NCBI RefSeq assembly: GCF_002968575.1
Contig: NZ_PVBM01000023.1
Coordinates: forward strand, 1 to 64,000
Reading direction: 5' to 3'
Length of the DNA: 64,000 nt
DNA from: Neorhizobium huautlense
GTDB taxonomy: Bacteria > Pseudomonadota > Alphaproteobacteria > Rhizobiales > Rhizobiaceae
Shown: in pieces, positions 56,651 through 64,000 of the stretch
How the letters are laid out: the number at the start of each line of letters is the position of its first letter
How positions within the stretch are numbered: position 1 is the stretch's first letter
Notes under the pieces: generated by a model
What the model was told of the DNA's origin: nothing
The model's database searches: none
What the model saw: only the letters and a program-made list of their open reading frames with translations
Program-made: the position numbers and the translations under genes

Positions 56651-57532
56651 ATGAATACCCGGCTTGCCTTTCCGGACCTTGAGACCGCAGAGCAAAAAGG
56701 TGAACCGACTTTTGCCGTGGCCTTCGGAGGCGGTGGTGCGCGGGGTGTCTCCCACATCCAGATCATCGAGGCGCTCGACGAGCTGGGCATTCGCCCGGTG
56801 GCAATTTCCGGTTCCTCGATCGGCGCGATCATGGGCGCCGGCATGGCATCGGGCATGACCGGACGCGAAATCCGGGACTATACGCTGGAAACCGTCGGTC
56901 ATCGCGGCACGCTGCTCAATAAGCTCTGGAGCCTTGGCCCGGCAACCATGCGGGACAAGCTCGGCGGCTTCCGCTTCGGGCACTTCAATCTGGAGCTTAT
57001 TCTCGATGCCTTCCTGCCGCCTCAGGTCCCGAAGGATTTCGAGGATCTCGAAATCCCGATGAAAATCTCGGCCACCGATTATTATGGTCAGGCAGAGGTG
57101 ATCCTGGAGAAGGGTGATTTGCGCCAGGCGATCGCTGCGTCCGCCGCCATCCCCGGCCTCTTCATGCCGATCTGGGTAAATGGCCGGGTCATGATCGACG
57201 GCGGTGTGTTCAATCCGGTGCCGTACGAACAACTGATGGAACTCGCCGATGTGGTGATCGGCGTCGATGTGGTCGGCGCGCCGGAAGGGGACGGCACGCA
57301 TCCGCCCAACCGCATCGACAGCCTTTTTGGCGCAAGCCAGCTCACCATGCAGGCAAGTATTTCCCTGAAGCTGAAGCTCAATCCGCCGCAGATCTTCCTG
57401 CGGCCCTCGGTGAACCGGTTCCGTGTCCTGGACTTTCTGAGGGCGCGAGAAATTCTGAACGAGTCGGAAAGCGTAAAAGACGAGCTGAAGCGCGCCATCG
57501 ACGCTCTTCACTCTGCGGCTGTCGACGGCTGA
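56651..57532 (+). CDS. Patatin-like phospholipase
   Basis: The 293-residue protein has the patatin Ser-Asp dyad: oxyanion loop AVAFGGGGARGVSHI, nucleophile elbow AISGSSIGAIMGAGMASG, and the Asp in VMIDGGVFNPVPYEQL. GAGGA at 56641-56645 sets ATG 56651. No signal peptide is seen, so it may act on the inner membrane or on imported lipids. It follows rsmD by 10 bp and could share its transcript, but a functional link to rRNA modification is not expected. Confidence 0.88.
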   Translation: MNTRLAFPDLETAEQKGEPTFAVAFGGGGARGVSHIQIIEALDELGIRPVAISGSSIGAIMGAGMASGMTGREIRDYTLETVGHRGTLLNKLWSLGPATMRDKLGGFRFGHFNLELILDAFLPPQVPKDFEDLEIPMKISATDYYGQAEVILEKGDLRQAIAASAAIPGLFMPIWVNGRVMIDGGVFNPVPYEQLMELADVVIGVDVVGAPEGDGTHPPNRIDSLFGASQLTMQASISLKLKLNPPQIFLRPSVNRFRVLDFLRAREILNESESVKDELKRAIDALHSAAVDG

Positions 57533-57538
57533 AACCAG

Positions 57539-58141
57539 CTACGCCGCCTGAGCCGTCTTCTTGCTGAAAAGGGTGCATCCGATCGAACGCGCCGTCTCCA
57601 GCCGGTTATCCTCACGTCCCGACTGCTCTACAATAAGCTCCGAGGTCACCACCCTCGCACCGCAATAGCCAAAGATCCCATGATCGATTTGCATCTTCAT
57701 GGCACCGAAATAGCCATGTCGGGCATAGGTGCGCATATCCGCTCCACCGATGGCTATAAGATGCACGGGAAGGTGATGGAGCTTTTTGACAAGTTCCATG
57801 CCGGCGCCTTCGTCATAGGCCCAACCATTGCTGAAAACGCGATCGATCCATCCTTTGAGGAGACTAGGCATTGACCACCAATAAACGGGGTAGACCAGCA
57901 CCAGGGCATCAGCCCGGTCGATTCTTGCCTGCTCTGCTACGACATCGGCCGGCGCCGCTGCTTGTCGTCGGTGTACGGCAAGGTCCACAGCCGTGAATCG
58001 AGGGTCGAACCCCTCTGCCGCGATATCTGCAATTTCAAAAGAATTCGCCTTATCGCAGGCTATACCTTCGCCGACACCGGTGGCGACAGCGTGAGTGAGT
58101 GAGCTAGGATCGGGATGCGAGACAACAATAAGAGCGTGCAT
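57539..58141 (-). CDS. NAD(P)H-dependent quinone oxidoreductase (flavodoxin-like fold)
   Basis: The 200-residue protein matches the NQO/MdaB/KefF-type family. The FMN-binding start is HALIVVSHPDPSSLTHAVATG, the central LVYPVYWWSMPSLLKGWIDR is the flavin-contact motif, and MRTYARHGYFGAMKMQI follows. Such enzymes reduce quinones by two electrons, avoiding semiquinone radicals, or act as ancillary subunits of Kef antiporters. A KefB-like antiporter gene lies about 0.7 kb away beyond the TetR gene. AGGAA precedes the ATG. The divergent TetR gene and two palindromes in the gap imply ligand-controlled expression. Confidence 0.87.
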   Translation of the reverse strand: MHALIVVSHPDPSSLTHAVATGVGEGIACDKANSFEIADIAAEGFDPRFTAVDLAVHRRQAAAPADVVAEQARIDRADALVLVYPVYWWSMPSLLKGWIDRVFSNGWAYDEGAGMELVKKLHHLPVHLIAIGGADMRTYARHGYFGAMKMQIDHGIFGYCGARVVTSELIVEQSGREDNRLETARSIGCTLFSKKTAQAA

Positions 58142-58164
58142 GTGCGATTCCTGTTAACGAGGCT

Positions 58165-58206
58165 TGTAGCTACTACAGTGGTATTATATACTTTTAGTAA
58201 GTTACT
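58165..58206. promoter_or_regulatory. Two palindromic operator candidates between the quinone reductase and tetR genes
   Basis: TGTAG-CTA-CTACA (58165-58177) and AGTAA-G-TTACT (58196-58206) are both symmetrical and lie in the 79-bp divergent gap. TATTATATA at 58182-58190 between them resembles a -10 box. Their position suits TetR control of both genes. Confidence 0.55.
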
Positions 58207-58220
58207 TTTGGTATATAGAT

Positions 58221-58832
58221 ATGTCAAGTGAGAAAGAACAAGAAACTGCGCAACGCGGGCGTCGGCGTCTGACGCGTGAAGCGAGGTACGAGCAGTTGCT
58301 GGATGTAGCTTGGCAAATCGTTCGCAATGAGGGTACCGAAGCCCTGACTTTGGGCAGGCTGGCGGAGCGGGCCGAAGTCGCCAAACCGGTCGTCTATGAT
58401 CACTTTCCAACTCGCCCCGCGCTGTTGACGGCGCTCTACCTGGATTTCGATGCGCGGCAGACGGCGATTATCGACGCGGCATTGCAGGCGAGTAAGGCCG
58501 AGAAGCACGATCGGGCGGAGGTTATCGCGTCTTCGTACGTGGATTGCGTCCTCGCACAGGGGCGCGAGATACCTGGTGTCATCGCGGCTCTGGCGAGTTC
58601 ACCCGACCTTGAGAAGATAAAGCGCGAGCATCAGATTGTTTTCATGGAAAAATGCCGGCTTGCCCTGGCTCCCTTTGCGAAAAGCAGAGCGATCGGATCG
58701 GCGGGGCTATGGGCCATGCTTGGCGCGGCAGAAGCTTTGTCGAATGCTGCTGCGACCGGGGAGATCACTGCCTCGCAGGCCAAGAGTGAACTTTTTGACA
58801 CGATCATCGGCATGGTCGATCGCAACACATAA
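58221..58832 (+). CDS. TetR-family transcriptional regulator
   Basis: The protein has 203 residues. The DNA-binding part (about residues 20-65) contains YEQLLDVAWQIVRNEGTEAL and the recognition region LAERAEVAKPVVYDHFPTRP. A helical ligand domain follows. It is transcribed divergently from the quinone reductase, so it is the likely repressor of that gene, perhaps sensing quinones or related electrophiles by analogy with similar pairs. The base composition of the gap is noticeably AT-rich relative to the neighbours. The ligand is not known. Confidence 0.88.
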   Translation: MSSEKEQETAQRGRRRLTREARYEQLLDVAWQIVRNEGTEALTLGRLAERAEVAKPVVYDHFPTRPALLTALYLDFDARQTAIIDAALQASKAEKHDRAEVIASSYVDCVLAQGREIPGVIAALASSPDLEKIKREHQIVFMEKCRLALAPFAKSRAIGSAGLWAMLGAAEALSNAAATGEITASQAKSELFDTIIGMVDRNT

Positions 58833-58872
58833 GGACCATATCCGTACGGCCATCGACCCGGCATCTCGCAGG

Positions 58873-60681
58873 CTAGCCAGACTCGGTAACCGCTGCGTCG
58901 GCGCTCACCTCTTCCACGAGGGCTGCTCGCTTCGGTTTGATCAGCGGCTCTGGCCGGACCGGCCGATTGAGCAGCATTTCGCGGCCGGCCCCGAGGCCCT
59001 CGACCGCCTGAACCTGCAGCCGCTCCTCGTCGCGCCGGCGGATATCATCGCTGATTTCCTCCGCCTCGTTCTCGCTCATGCCAAGCGCCTCCAGCGAACG
59101 GCGACCGAAAACCAAGCCGGATTCGAGTGTTTCGCGCAGCTCGTAGTCGACATTGCGAGCCCGAAGCGACAGGGAATGGATGCGGTCATACGAACGCACG
59201 AAAAGGCGAACGTCCGGAAATTCGGAACGGATCATGTCAACGATGCGGTCGGTCGTTTCACGCTTCTGAGTGGTGACCGCGACGATTTTCGCCCGCTCGA
59301 TGCCGGAGGCGATCAGCACATCCCGGCGGGTGCCGTCCCCAAAATAGATGCGGAAGCCGAAACTGGCCGCTTGTCGGATGCGATCTGCGGAATCATCGAT
59401 GACGGTCACTTCGCGTCCGCCGGCCAGCAGGATTTGCGCGGCGATCTGGCCGAAGCGCGAAAAGCCGATCATCAGCACGTCCGCCCCGGCGCCACTGAAA
59501 TCCTCCGCCAGTTCTTCGCGCGTCTCGGCGCTGCGGAGGCGTCTTGAAAGTGCCGCCCCGAGCGGCGTAAGCGCCATGGAGAGCGTCACCGCGGCGATCA
59601 GCAGCGATGCGGTGGCGGAGGAAAGAAGGCCTGCCGCAGTCGCCGTGGTGAACAGCACGAAACCGAATTCGCCGCCTTGCGGCAGCAGGACGGCGATCCG
59701 CACCGCATCCTGGTGCGGAGAGCCCCAAAGCCTGCAGAGCCCGTAGATGACCAATGCCTTCACCGTCATGAAAAGCGGCACGGCCGGCAGGATGAAGAGC
59801 AGGTTGTCGAAAATCACGCCGACTTCGAGCGACAGGCCGACCGCCATGAAGAACAGCGCCAGCAAAAGTCCGCGGAAGGGTTCGATATCCGCTTCGAGTT
59901 CATGACGGTAGGAGGATTCTGCAAGCATCACGCCGGAGAGAAAGGCCCCCATCGCCATGGAAAGGCCGACTGCCTGCATGGCCGCAGCCGATCCCAGCAC
60001 GACCAGCAGGGCCGCCGCGATCATAACTTCCCGCGCGCCGGTGCGGGCAATCACCTGGAACATCGGGGTCAGAAGGTACCGCCCGGCAAGCACCATGGCG
60101 CCGACAGCGCCGACGGCAATCGCAAAATCGAGAAGCGGCGTAGCTTCGGCCTCCACCGTCCCGGGGGAAAGGATAGTGATCATGGCGAGAAGCGGAACGA
60201 TCGCCAGATCCTGGAACAGGAGGACCGAGAAGGATCGTTGCCCGTAACGGCTGTTCATGTCGCCGTCGTCGTTCAGGATCTGCAGCGCGAAGGCCGTCGA
60301 CGATAGCGCCAGACCAAAACCGATAATCAGGCTGCCGCGCCAGTCCGCCATGTTTGCGAGATAGGCGAGCCCCGTGAGCGCCAGCCCGGAGATCACCACC
60401 TGCGCCGGACCAAGCCCGAAGACATCGCCGCGCATCTGCCAAAGGCGGGAAGGTTTCAACTCGAGGCCGATGATAAAGAGCAGGAAAACGATGCCGAACT
60501 CGGAAAAATGCAACACCTCTTCCGTCTCGACGATCTGCTGCAGGATCGGGCCGATGACCACCCCTGCAGCGAGATATCCGAGGACGGTACCGAGCCCGAG
60601 CTTCCTGAACAAGGGTGCTGCGATCACGGCTCCGCCGAGGAGAAGCAGCATTTGGGAAAACATGGAATCCGGCGCGGCCAT
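58873..60681 (-). CDS. CPA2-family Kef-type K+/H+ antiporter with RCK domain
   Basis: The 602-residue product (ATG 60681) has about 12-13 membrane helices with LGYLAAGVVIGPILQQ, ALSSTAFALQIL and LLPQGGEFGFVLFTTA, the last being a conserved CPA2 element. A C-terminal TrkA-N (RCK) NAD-binding domain begins at ADVLMIGFSRFGQIAAQILL with DDSADRIRQA and GDGTRRDVLIASGI. The final 90 residues are charged. KefB/C proteins are glutathione-gated and protect against electrophiles; the Rossmann motif here is GFSRFG rather than a strict GxGxxG. Whether it responds to glutathione adducts is unproven. It is divergent from pmbA. Confidence 0.9.
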   Translation of the reverse strand: MAAPDSMFSQMLLLLGGAVIAAPLFRKLGLGTVLGYLAAGVVIGPILQQIVETEEVLHFSEFGIVFLLFIIGLELKPSRLWQMRGDVFGLGPAQVVISGLALTGLAYLANMADWRGSLIIGFGLALSSTAFALQILNDDGDMNSRYGQRSFSVLLFQDLAIVPLLAMITILSPGTVEAEATPLLDFAIAVGAVGAMVLAGRYLLTPMFQVIARTGAREVMIAAALLVVLGSAAAMQAVGLSMAMGAFLSGVMLAESSYRHELEADIEPFRGLLLALFFMAVGLSLEVGVIFDNLLFILPAVPLFMTVKALVIYGLCRLWGSPHQDAVRIAVLLPQGGEFGFVLFTTATAAGLLSSATASLLIAAVTLSMALTPLGAALSRRLRSAETREELAEDFSGAGADVLMIGFSRFGQIAAQILLAGGREVTVIDDSADRIRQAASFGFRIYFGDGTRRDVLIASGIERAKIVAVTTQKRETTDRIVDMIRSEFPDVRLFVRSYDRIHSLSLRARNVDYELRETLESGLVFGRRSLEALGMSENEAEEISDDIRRRDEERLQVQAVEGLGAGREMLLNRPVRPEPLIKPKRAALVEEVSADAAVTESG

Positions 60682-60791
60682 AGGGATACTTTCGAATAGA
60701 TAGGCGATTGGTCGTCTCAAGAATCGGCGAGCCGGCCTTGATGCTTCTGACAGTGCACAATAAATGGAGCGAGAATGAAAGGCTTGCAATC

Positions 60792-62138
60792 ATGACCTCC
60801 CAAATCGATTCCGCCGACCTGCTTTCCCGCGCCAGCGAACTCATCGATCTAGCCAAGGCCGCGGGGGCGGATCAGGCGGATGCGGTGGTTGTGCGTTCCC
60901 GCTCCCGCTCCGTAAGTGTTCGTCTCGGCAAAGTCGAGGGAACCGAAGCCTCCGAAAGCGACGATTTTTCGCTGCGCGTCTTCATCGGTAAACGGGTGGC
61001 GAGCGTTTCGGCCAATCCCGGCTTCGACATGATGACACTGGCGGAACGCGCCGTTGCCATGGCGAAGGTCTCTCCGGAAGACCCATTCGCTTGCCTGGCG
61101 GACGAGGCCGATCTTGCCAAGTCCTATCCGGACCTCGAGCTTTTCGATGCGACCGACCTGCCGACCGACGATCTGCGCGAAGCGGCGCTCGCAATGGAGC
61201 AGGCCGCGCTCGATGTTTCCGGCGTCACCAACTCTTCCGGCGCCGGCGCATCCGCCGGCATGGGCGGGCTGGTTCTGGTGACCTCGCATGGTTTCTCGGG
61301 GAGCTATATGGCGACCCGCTTCGGGCGCTCCGTCAGCGTCATCGCCGGCGAAGGCACGAAGATGGAGCGCGACTACGATTTCGACAGCCGTATCTATGCC
61401 GCCGATCTGGACGATCCCGATGTGATCGGTCGCCGCGCCGGCGAACGCGTGGTGAAACGCATCAATCCTCGCCAGGTCGATACGGGCAGCAATGTCACTG
61501 TCGTCTTCGATCCACGCATCGCCCGCGGTTTCGTCGGCCATATTGCCGGCGCGATCAACGGGGCCTCGGTTGCTCGAAAGACGAGCTTCCTGCGCGACAA
61601 GATGGGCCAGCAGGTTCTGAAGGCGGGACTGAATATTACCGATGATCCGCTCGTGGTACGGGGCTCCTCCTCCCGTCCTTTCGATGGCGAAGGCGTTTGC
61701 GGGCAGCGCATGGTAATGATCGAGGACGGGGTGCTGAAGCAATGGTTCCTGTCGACGTCCACAGCCCGCGAGCTTGGGCTTTCCACCAATGGCCGCGGCA
61801 TACGCGGCGGCACGGCAGTGACACCGGCATCTACCAATCTGGCTCTGGAGCCCGGTGATATTTCTCCGGAAGAACTGATCCGTTCCATCGGCACGGGGTT
61901 CTACGTCACCGAGCTGATCGGTCAGGGCGTCAACATGATCACCGGCGAATATAGTCGTGGCGCGACCGGCTTCTGGATCGAAAACGGCGAACTTGCGTTT
62001 CCTGTTTCTGAAGTGACGATAGCCTCCAATCTCAAGGACATGTTCATGCGGATCACTCCGGCAAACGACATCGATCGAAAGTTCGGCGTCGCATCGCCGA
62101 CGATTGCCATCGAGGGCATGACGCTGGCGGGACGCTGA
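60792..62138 (+). CDS. pmbA: TldE/PmbA-family metalloprotease subunit
   Basis: TldE (PmbA) pairs with TldD to form a protease that processes modified peptides such as microcin B17 and antitoxins; the active zinc site is in TldD. The 448-residue protein shows RSRSRSVSVRLGKVEGTEASES near the start (split by the family pattern), VVFDPRIARGFVGHI and RNxTR-like RGIRGGTAVTPASTNLAL, and a C-terminal GYFVxELIG-like segment GTGFYVTELIGQGVN. tldD is not in the window. It is followed 6 bp later by the CysQ-like gene. The start ATG 60792 excludes the upstream frame to 60708. Confidence 0.9.
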   Translation: MTSQIDSADLLSRASELIDLAKAAGADQADAVVVRSRSRSVSVRLGKVEGTEASESDDFSLRVFIGKRVASVSANPGFDMMTLAERAVAMAKVSPEDPFACLADEADLAKSYPDLELFDATDLPTDDLREAALAMEQAALDVSGVTNSSGAGASAGMGGLVLVTSHGFSGSYMATRFGRSVSVIAGEGTKMERDYDFDSRIYAADLDDPDVIGRRAGERVVKRINPRQVDTGSNVTVVFDPRIARGFVGHIAGAINGASVARKTSFLRDKMGQQVLKAGLNITDDPLVVRGSSSRPFDGEGVCGQRMVMIEDGVLKQWFLSTSTARELGLSTNGRGIRGGTAVTPASTNLALEPGDISPEELIRSIGTGFYVTELIGQGVNMITGEYSRGATGFWIENGELAFPVSEVTIASNLKDMFMRITPANDIDRKFGVASPTIAIEGMTLAGR

Positions 62139-62144
62139 TTCCCG

Positions 62145-62945
62145 ATGGAAACAGAAAATTGGCAAAAAGACCTCGAACTTATTCGCCATGCGGCACACCA
62201 GGCGGGCGAGATCGCTCATGGCTTTTTCGGCCGCTCGCCGGAGGTTTGGTGGAAGAACGAGGGAAAGTCGCCGGTCAGTGCCGCCGATTTCGCCGCAAAT
62301 GACAGGCTCCAGAGCCTGCTTCTGAAGGCGCGGCCGAATTATGGCTGGCTTTCGGAGGAGACTGACGACGATGCCGCGCGGCTCTCTTTGGAAACGCTGT
62401 TCGTGATCGATCCGATCGATGGCACGCGTGCCTTCATCAATGGTGAAAAGACCTGGTGCGTTTCGGTGGCGGTGGTCCATCGCGGTCAGCCGGTCGCAGG
62501 TGTCCTCTTCGCTCCGGCGTTGGAGGAGGAGTTCGCGGCAGCGAAGGATGGCCCTGCGCTCAAAAACGGGCGATCGATCACCGTCAGCGCCGGCCGCACC
62601 GATGGCGAGCTGGTCATTGCCGCGGACGAAAATCTCGTCAAGAAGTTTGCTCCGGACTTCCGCGCCGAAGTGCGCCGCGTCCGCCACGTTCCTTCGCTTG
62701 CCTATCGGCTGGCCATGGTGGCGGATGGCCGGATCGACGGCACCGTCGTCAAGCGCAATTCCCATGACTGGGACCTTGCTGCCGCAGACCTGATCTTGGA
62801 GCGCGCCGGCGGGCGCCTGCATGACCTCGACGGCAACCGGCTCGTCTACAATCGCGAAAGCGTCAGCCACGAGATGCTGATCGCCGGCGCTGCTCACGCT
62901 TTGCAAAGCCTTTTACCGCACGTTACGGAGGGTGCTGCGGGTTGA
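62145..62945 (+). CDS. Inositol monophosphatase-family phosphatase (CysQ-like)
   Basis: The 266-residue protein has the Mg-binding motifs of the FIG superfamily: WLSEETDDD, the core VIDPIDGTRAFINGEKTWC and the C-terminal SHDWDLAAADLILERAGG. CysQ enzymes dephosphorylate 3'-phosphoadenosine 5'-phosphate; inositol monophosphatase and SuhB-like activities share these motifs, so the exact substrate remains open. It starts 6 bp after pmbA and is followed by DUF4170 and waaA, a gene order conserved in Rhizobiales. Confidence 0.88.
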   Translation: METENWQKDLELIRHAAHQAGEIAHGFFGRSPEVWWKNEGKSPVSAADFAANDRLQSLLLKARPNYGWLSEETDDDAARLSLETLFVIDPIDGTRAFINGEKTWCVSVAVVHRGQPVAGVLFAPALEEEFAAAKDGPALKNGRSITVSAGRTDGELVIAADENLVKKFAPDFRAEVRRVRHVPSLAYRLAMVADGRIDGTVVKRNSHDWDLAAADLILERAGGRLHDLDGNRLVYNRESVSHEMLIAGAAHALQSLLPHVTEGAAG

Positions 62946-62996
62946 CCTTTGCGGCAGAATGCAGCAGAGGAGAGCAAAATAGACGGATAACGGAAA

Positions 62997-63239
62997 ATGA
63001 CGGAAACAGGCGAAAAGAAACAACTCCTGCACCTGGTCTTCGGTGGCGAGCTCAAGAACCTGGAGAGCCTTCAATTCCAAGACCTCTCCGCCCTGGATAT
63101 CGTCGGCATCTATCCAGATTATGCTAGCGCCCTGGTTGCCTGGCGGGCAAAGGCGCAGCAAACGGTCGACAATGCGCAGATGCGCTATTTTATCGTCCAT
63201 ATGCACCGGCTGCTCGACCCGGACAGCAAGTCGGTCTGA
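62997..63239 (+). CDS. DUF4170-family small protein
   Basis: The 80-residue protein contains the DUF4170 pattern LHLVFGGELKNLESLQFQD followed by GIYPDYASALVAWRAKAQQTV and MRYFIVHMHRLLDP. It is soluble and of unknown function. In Rhizobiales it lies between a CysQ-like phosphatase and waaA, as here, so it may connect to lipid A or Kdo metabolism; that is inference from synteny. A gap of 171 bp separates it from waaA. Confidence 0.8.
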   Translation: MTETGEKKQLLHLVFGGELKNLESLQFQDLSALDIVGIYPDYASALVAWRAKAQQTVDNAQMRYFIVHMHRLLDPDSKSV

Positions 63240-63375
63240 GATAAGCCACGCGCGATAGATTATGCCATGGAATGCCGGTTCTCCCGCCTTGGCGTGAGCA
63301 CGAGAACCCTATTTTGACGCATTTGTAAAACACATAAAACTCGGCTACGGATATTTAATCGGAGGGGCTATCACA

Positions 63376-63414
63376 TTGACGGCAGCCATGATTGATCGGG
63401 GACAGATGCGATGA
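63376..63414 (+). CDS. Possible 12-codon ORF coupled to waaA
   Basis: GGAGG at 63361-63365 is followed 10 nt later by TTG 63376, opening a 12-codon frame with an internal ATG (63388) that ends at TGA 63412-63414, overlapping the waaA ATG (ATGA). No ribosome-binding site stands directly before waaA, so a short upstream ORF could deliver ribosomes to it. There is no evidence that the peptide is made. Confidence 0.2.
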   Translation: MTAAMIDRGQMR

Positions 63415-64000
63415 CCAGCGGCTTGGCGCGCACAGCTCTTCTCGGTTATCGTTTGGCGGGCGTGGCCCTCTATCCGCTGGCAAGTCCCTACCTCGGCTAC
63501 CGCGCCATGAAGGGCAAGGAAGATCGGGCGCGGCGTCTGGAACGGCTCGGTTATGCCAGCTTGGCGCGTCCGCGTGGTCCGCTGGTGTGGGTGCATGCGG
63601 CGAGCGTAGGCGAAACCATTGCCATCATGCCGATGATCCGCGAGCTGCGCCGTCGTGAGATCCATATCCTTCTCACCACCGGTACCGTCACCTCGGCAAA
63701 TCTTGTGCAGTCGCGCCTCGCCGATGAGGTAATCCATCAATATGTGCCGCTCGACGTCAAATTTCCGATCAAGCGCTTTATTGCCTATTGGAAGCCGGAC
63801 GCCTGCATTACTGCCGAATCCGAAATCTGGCCGACGACGGTCGCCGAGTTGGCTCGGCGCGGCATCCCGCAGATCCGGGTCAACGCCCGCATATCCGATC
63901 GCTCGTTTGCCCGCTGGAGCAATTACGGCTCCGTTGCCGAGGCATTGTTCGAAAAAATGGCGCTGGTTATCGCGCAATCGGACCTTGATGCGGAACGGTT
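63411..64000 (+). CDS. waaA: 3-deoxy-D-manno-octulosonic acid (Kdo) transferase, 5' part
   Basis: WaaA transfers Kdo from CMP-Kdo to lipid IVA at the inner membrane, an essential step in lipopolysaccharide core assembly. The frame starts at ATG 63411 and runs off the window after 196 codons; the full protein is normally about 430 residues. The N-terminal membrane segment (LLGYRLAGVALYPLASPYLG) is followed by the glycosyltransferase GT-30 pattern: VWVHAASVGETIAIMPMIRE with the catalytic-type Glu, ILLTTGTVTSANLVQ, YVPLDVKFPIKRF and ITAESEIWPTTVAEL. The C-terminal domain is missing. It is the last gene of the pmbA-cysQ-like-DUF4170 run. Confidence 0.95.
   Translation, partial: MTSGLARTALLGYRLAGVALYPLASPYLGYRAMKGKEDRARRLERLGYASLARPRGPLVWVHAASVGETIAIMPMIRELRRREIHILLTTGTVTSANLVQSRLADEVIHQYVPLDVKFPIKRFIAYWKPDACITAESEIWPTTVAELARRGIPQIRVNARISDRSFARWSNYGSVAEALFEKMALVIAQSDLDAER

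Noticed and set aside
60849..62906. A 685-codon minus-strand open frame opposite pmbA and the CysQ-like gene
   Set aside because: It is the antisense shadow of two well-supported genes; its product has no recognisable family and the length is explained by high GC.

Overview
The window is an alphaproteobacterial chromosome segment, most likely from the Rhizobiaceae (Rhizobium, Agrobacterium, Sinorhizobium or Shinella-like). The evidence is the hisS-hisZ-hisG cluster, a class II (plant-type) glutamate-cysteine ligase, divergent oxyR-katA, the DUF937 and DUF4170 proteins, a perfect CIRCE element upstream of groESL, and a GC-rich palindromic intergenic element of rhizobial type between hisS and hisZ. 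Species cannot be settled from the sequence alone.

Two parts differ sharply. Bases 1 to about 7660 look like accessory DNA. They hold the tail of an AraC-type regulator, a frameshifted VOC-family gene, an arginase-like gene with an altered metal site, a large isolated hairpin, two small minus-strand genes, and a prolyl oligopeptidase divergent from a TetR gene with strong palindromic operator candidates. They end in mobile-element debris: an IS1182-type transposase remnant, the C-terminal end of a tyrosine recombinase on the plus strand, and the N-terminal and central part of an integrase on the minus strand with an internal stop. This debris stops at the 3' end of tRNA-Gln(CTG) (7666-7739). 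I read this as one edge of a decayed tRNA-integrated island whose other edge lies outside the window.

From about 7740 to 64000 the content is ordinary chromosomal core. In order: Ppx/GppA phosphatase and rlmE; an MFS exporter and a Tat-exported MBL protein; guaB; MAPEG and dienelactone-hydrolase proteins; oxyR/katA; a LysR/DUF1127 pair; DUF937; the minus-strand run pit-rsmE-gshA; a NUDIX gene; glcDEF for glycolate oxidation; an outer-membrane beta-barrel; two neighbouring L,D-transpeptidases; tag; a HAD phosphatase; hisS-hisZ-hisG with a GFA-family gene; doxX; a methyltransferase divergent from a GlxA-type regulator; a CPA1 antiporter; groES-groEL; a rhodanese-ChrB/ChrA pair; a HAD gene and ribF; ileS; a lipoprotein; tadA; a pseudouridine synthase with a very long repetitive tail, then rsmD; a patatin; a quinone reductase divergent from a TetR gene; a Kef-type antiporter; and pmbA-cysQ-like-DUF4170-waaA, which runs off the right end.

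The most useful non-genic signals are paired operator candidates at divergent or isolated promoters (TetR/prolyl oligopeptidase, oxyR/katA, glc, chrBA, quinone reductase/TetR), a possible isoleucine-rich leader ORF before ileS, and several clear intrinsic terminators. No CRISPR array, rRNA, intact insertion sequence or prophage is seen.
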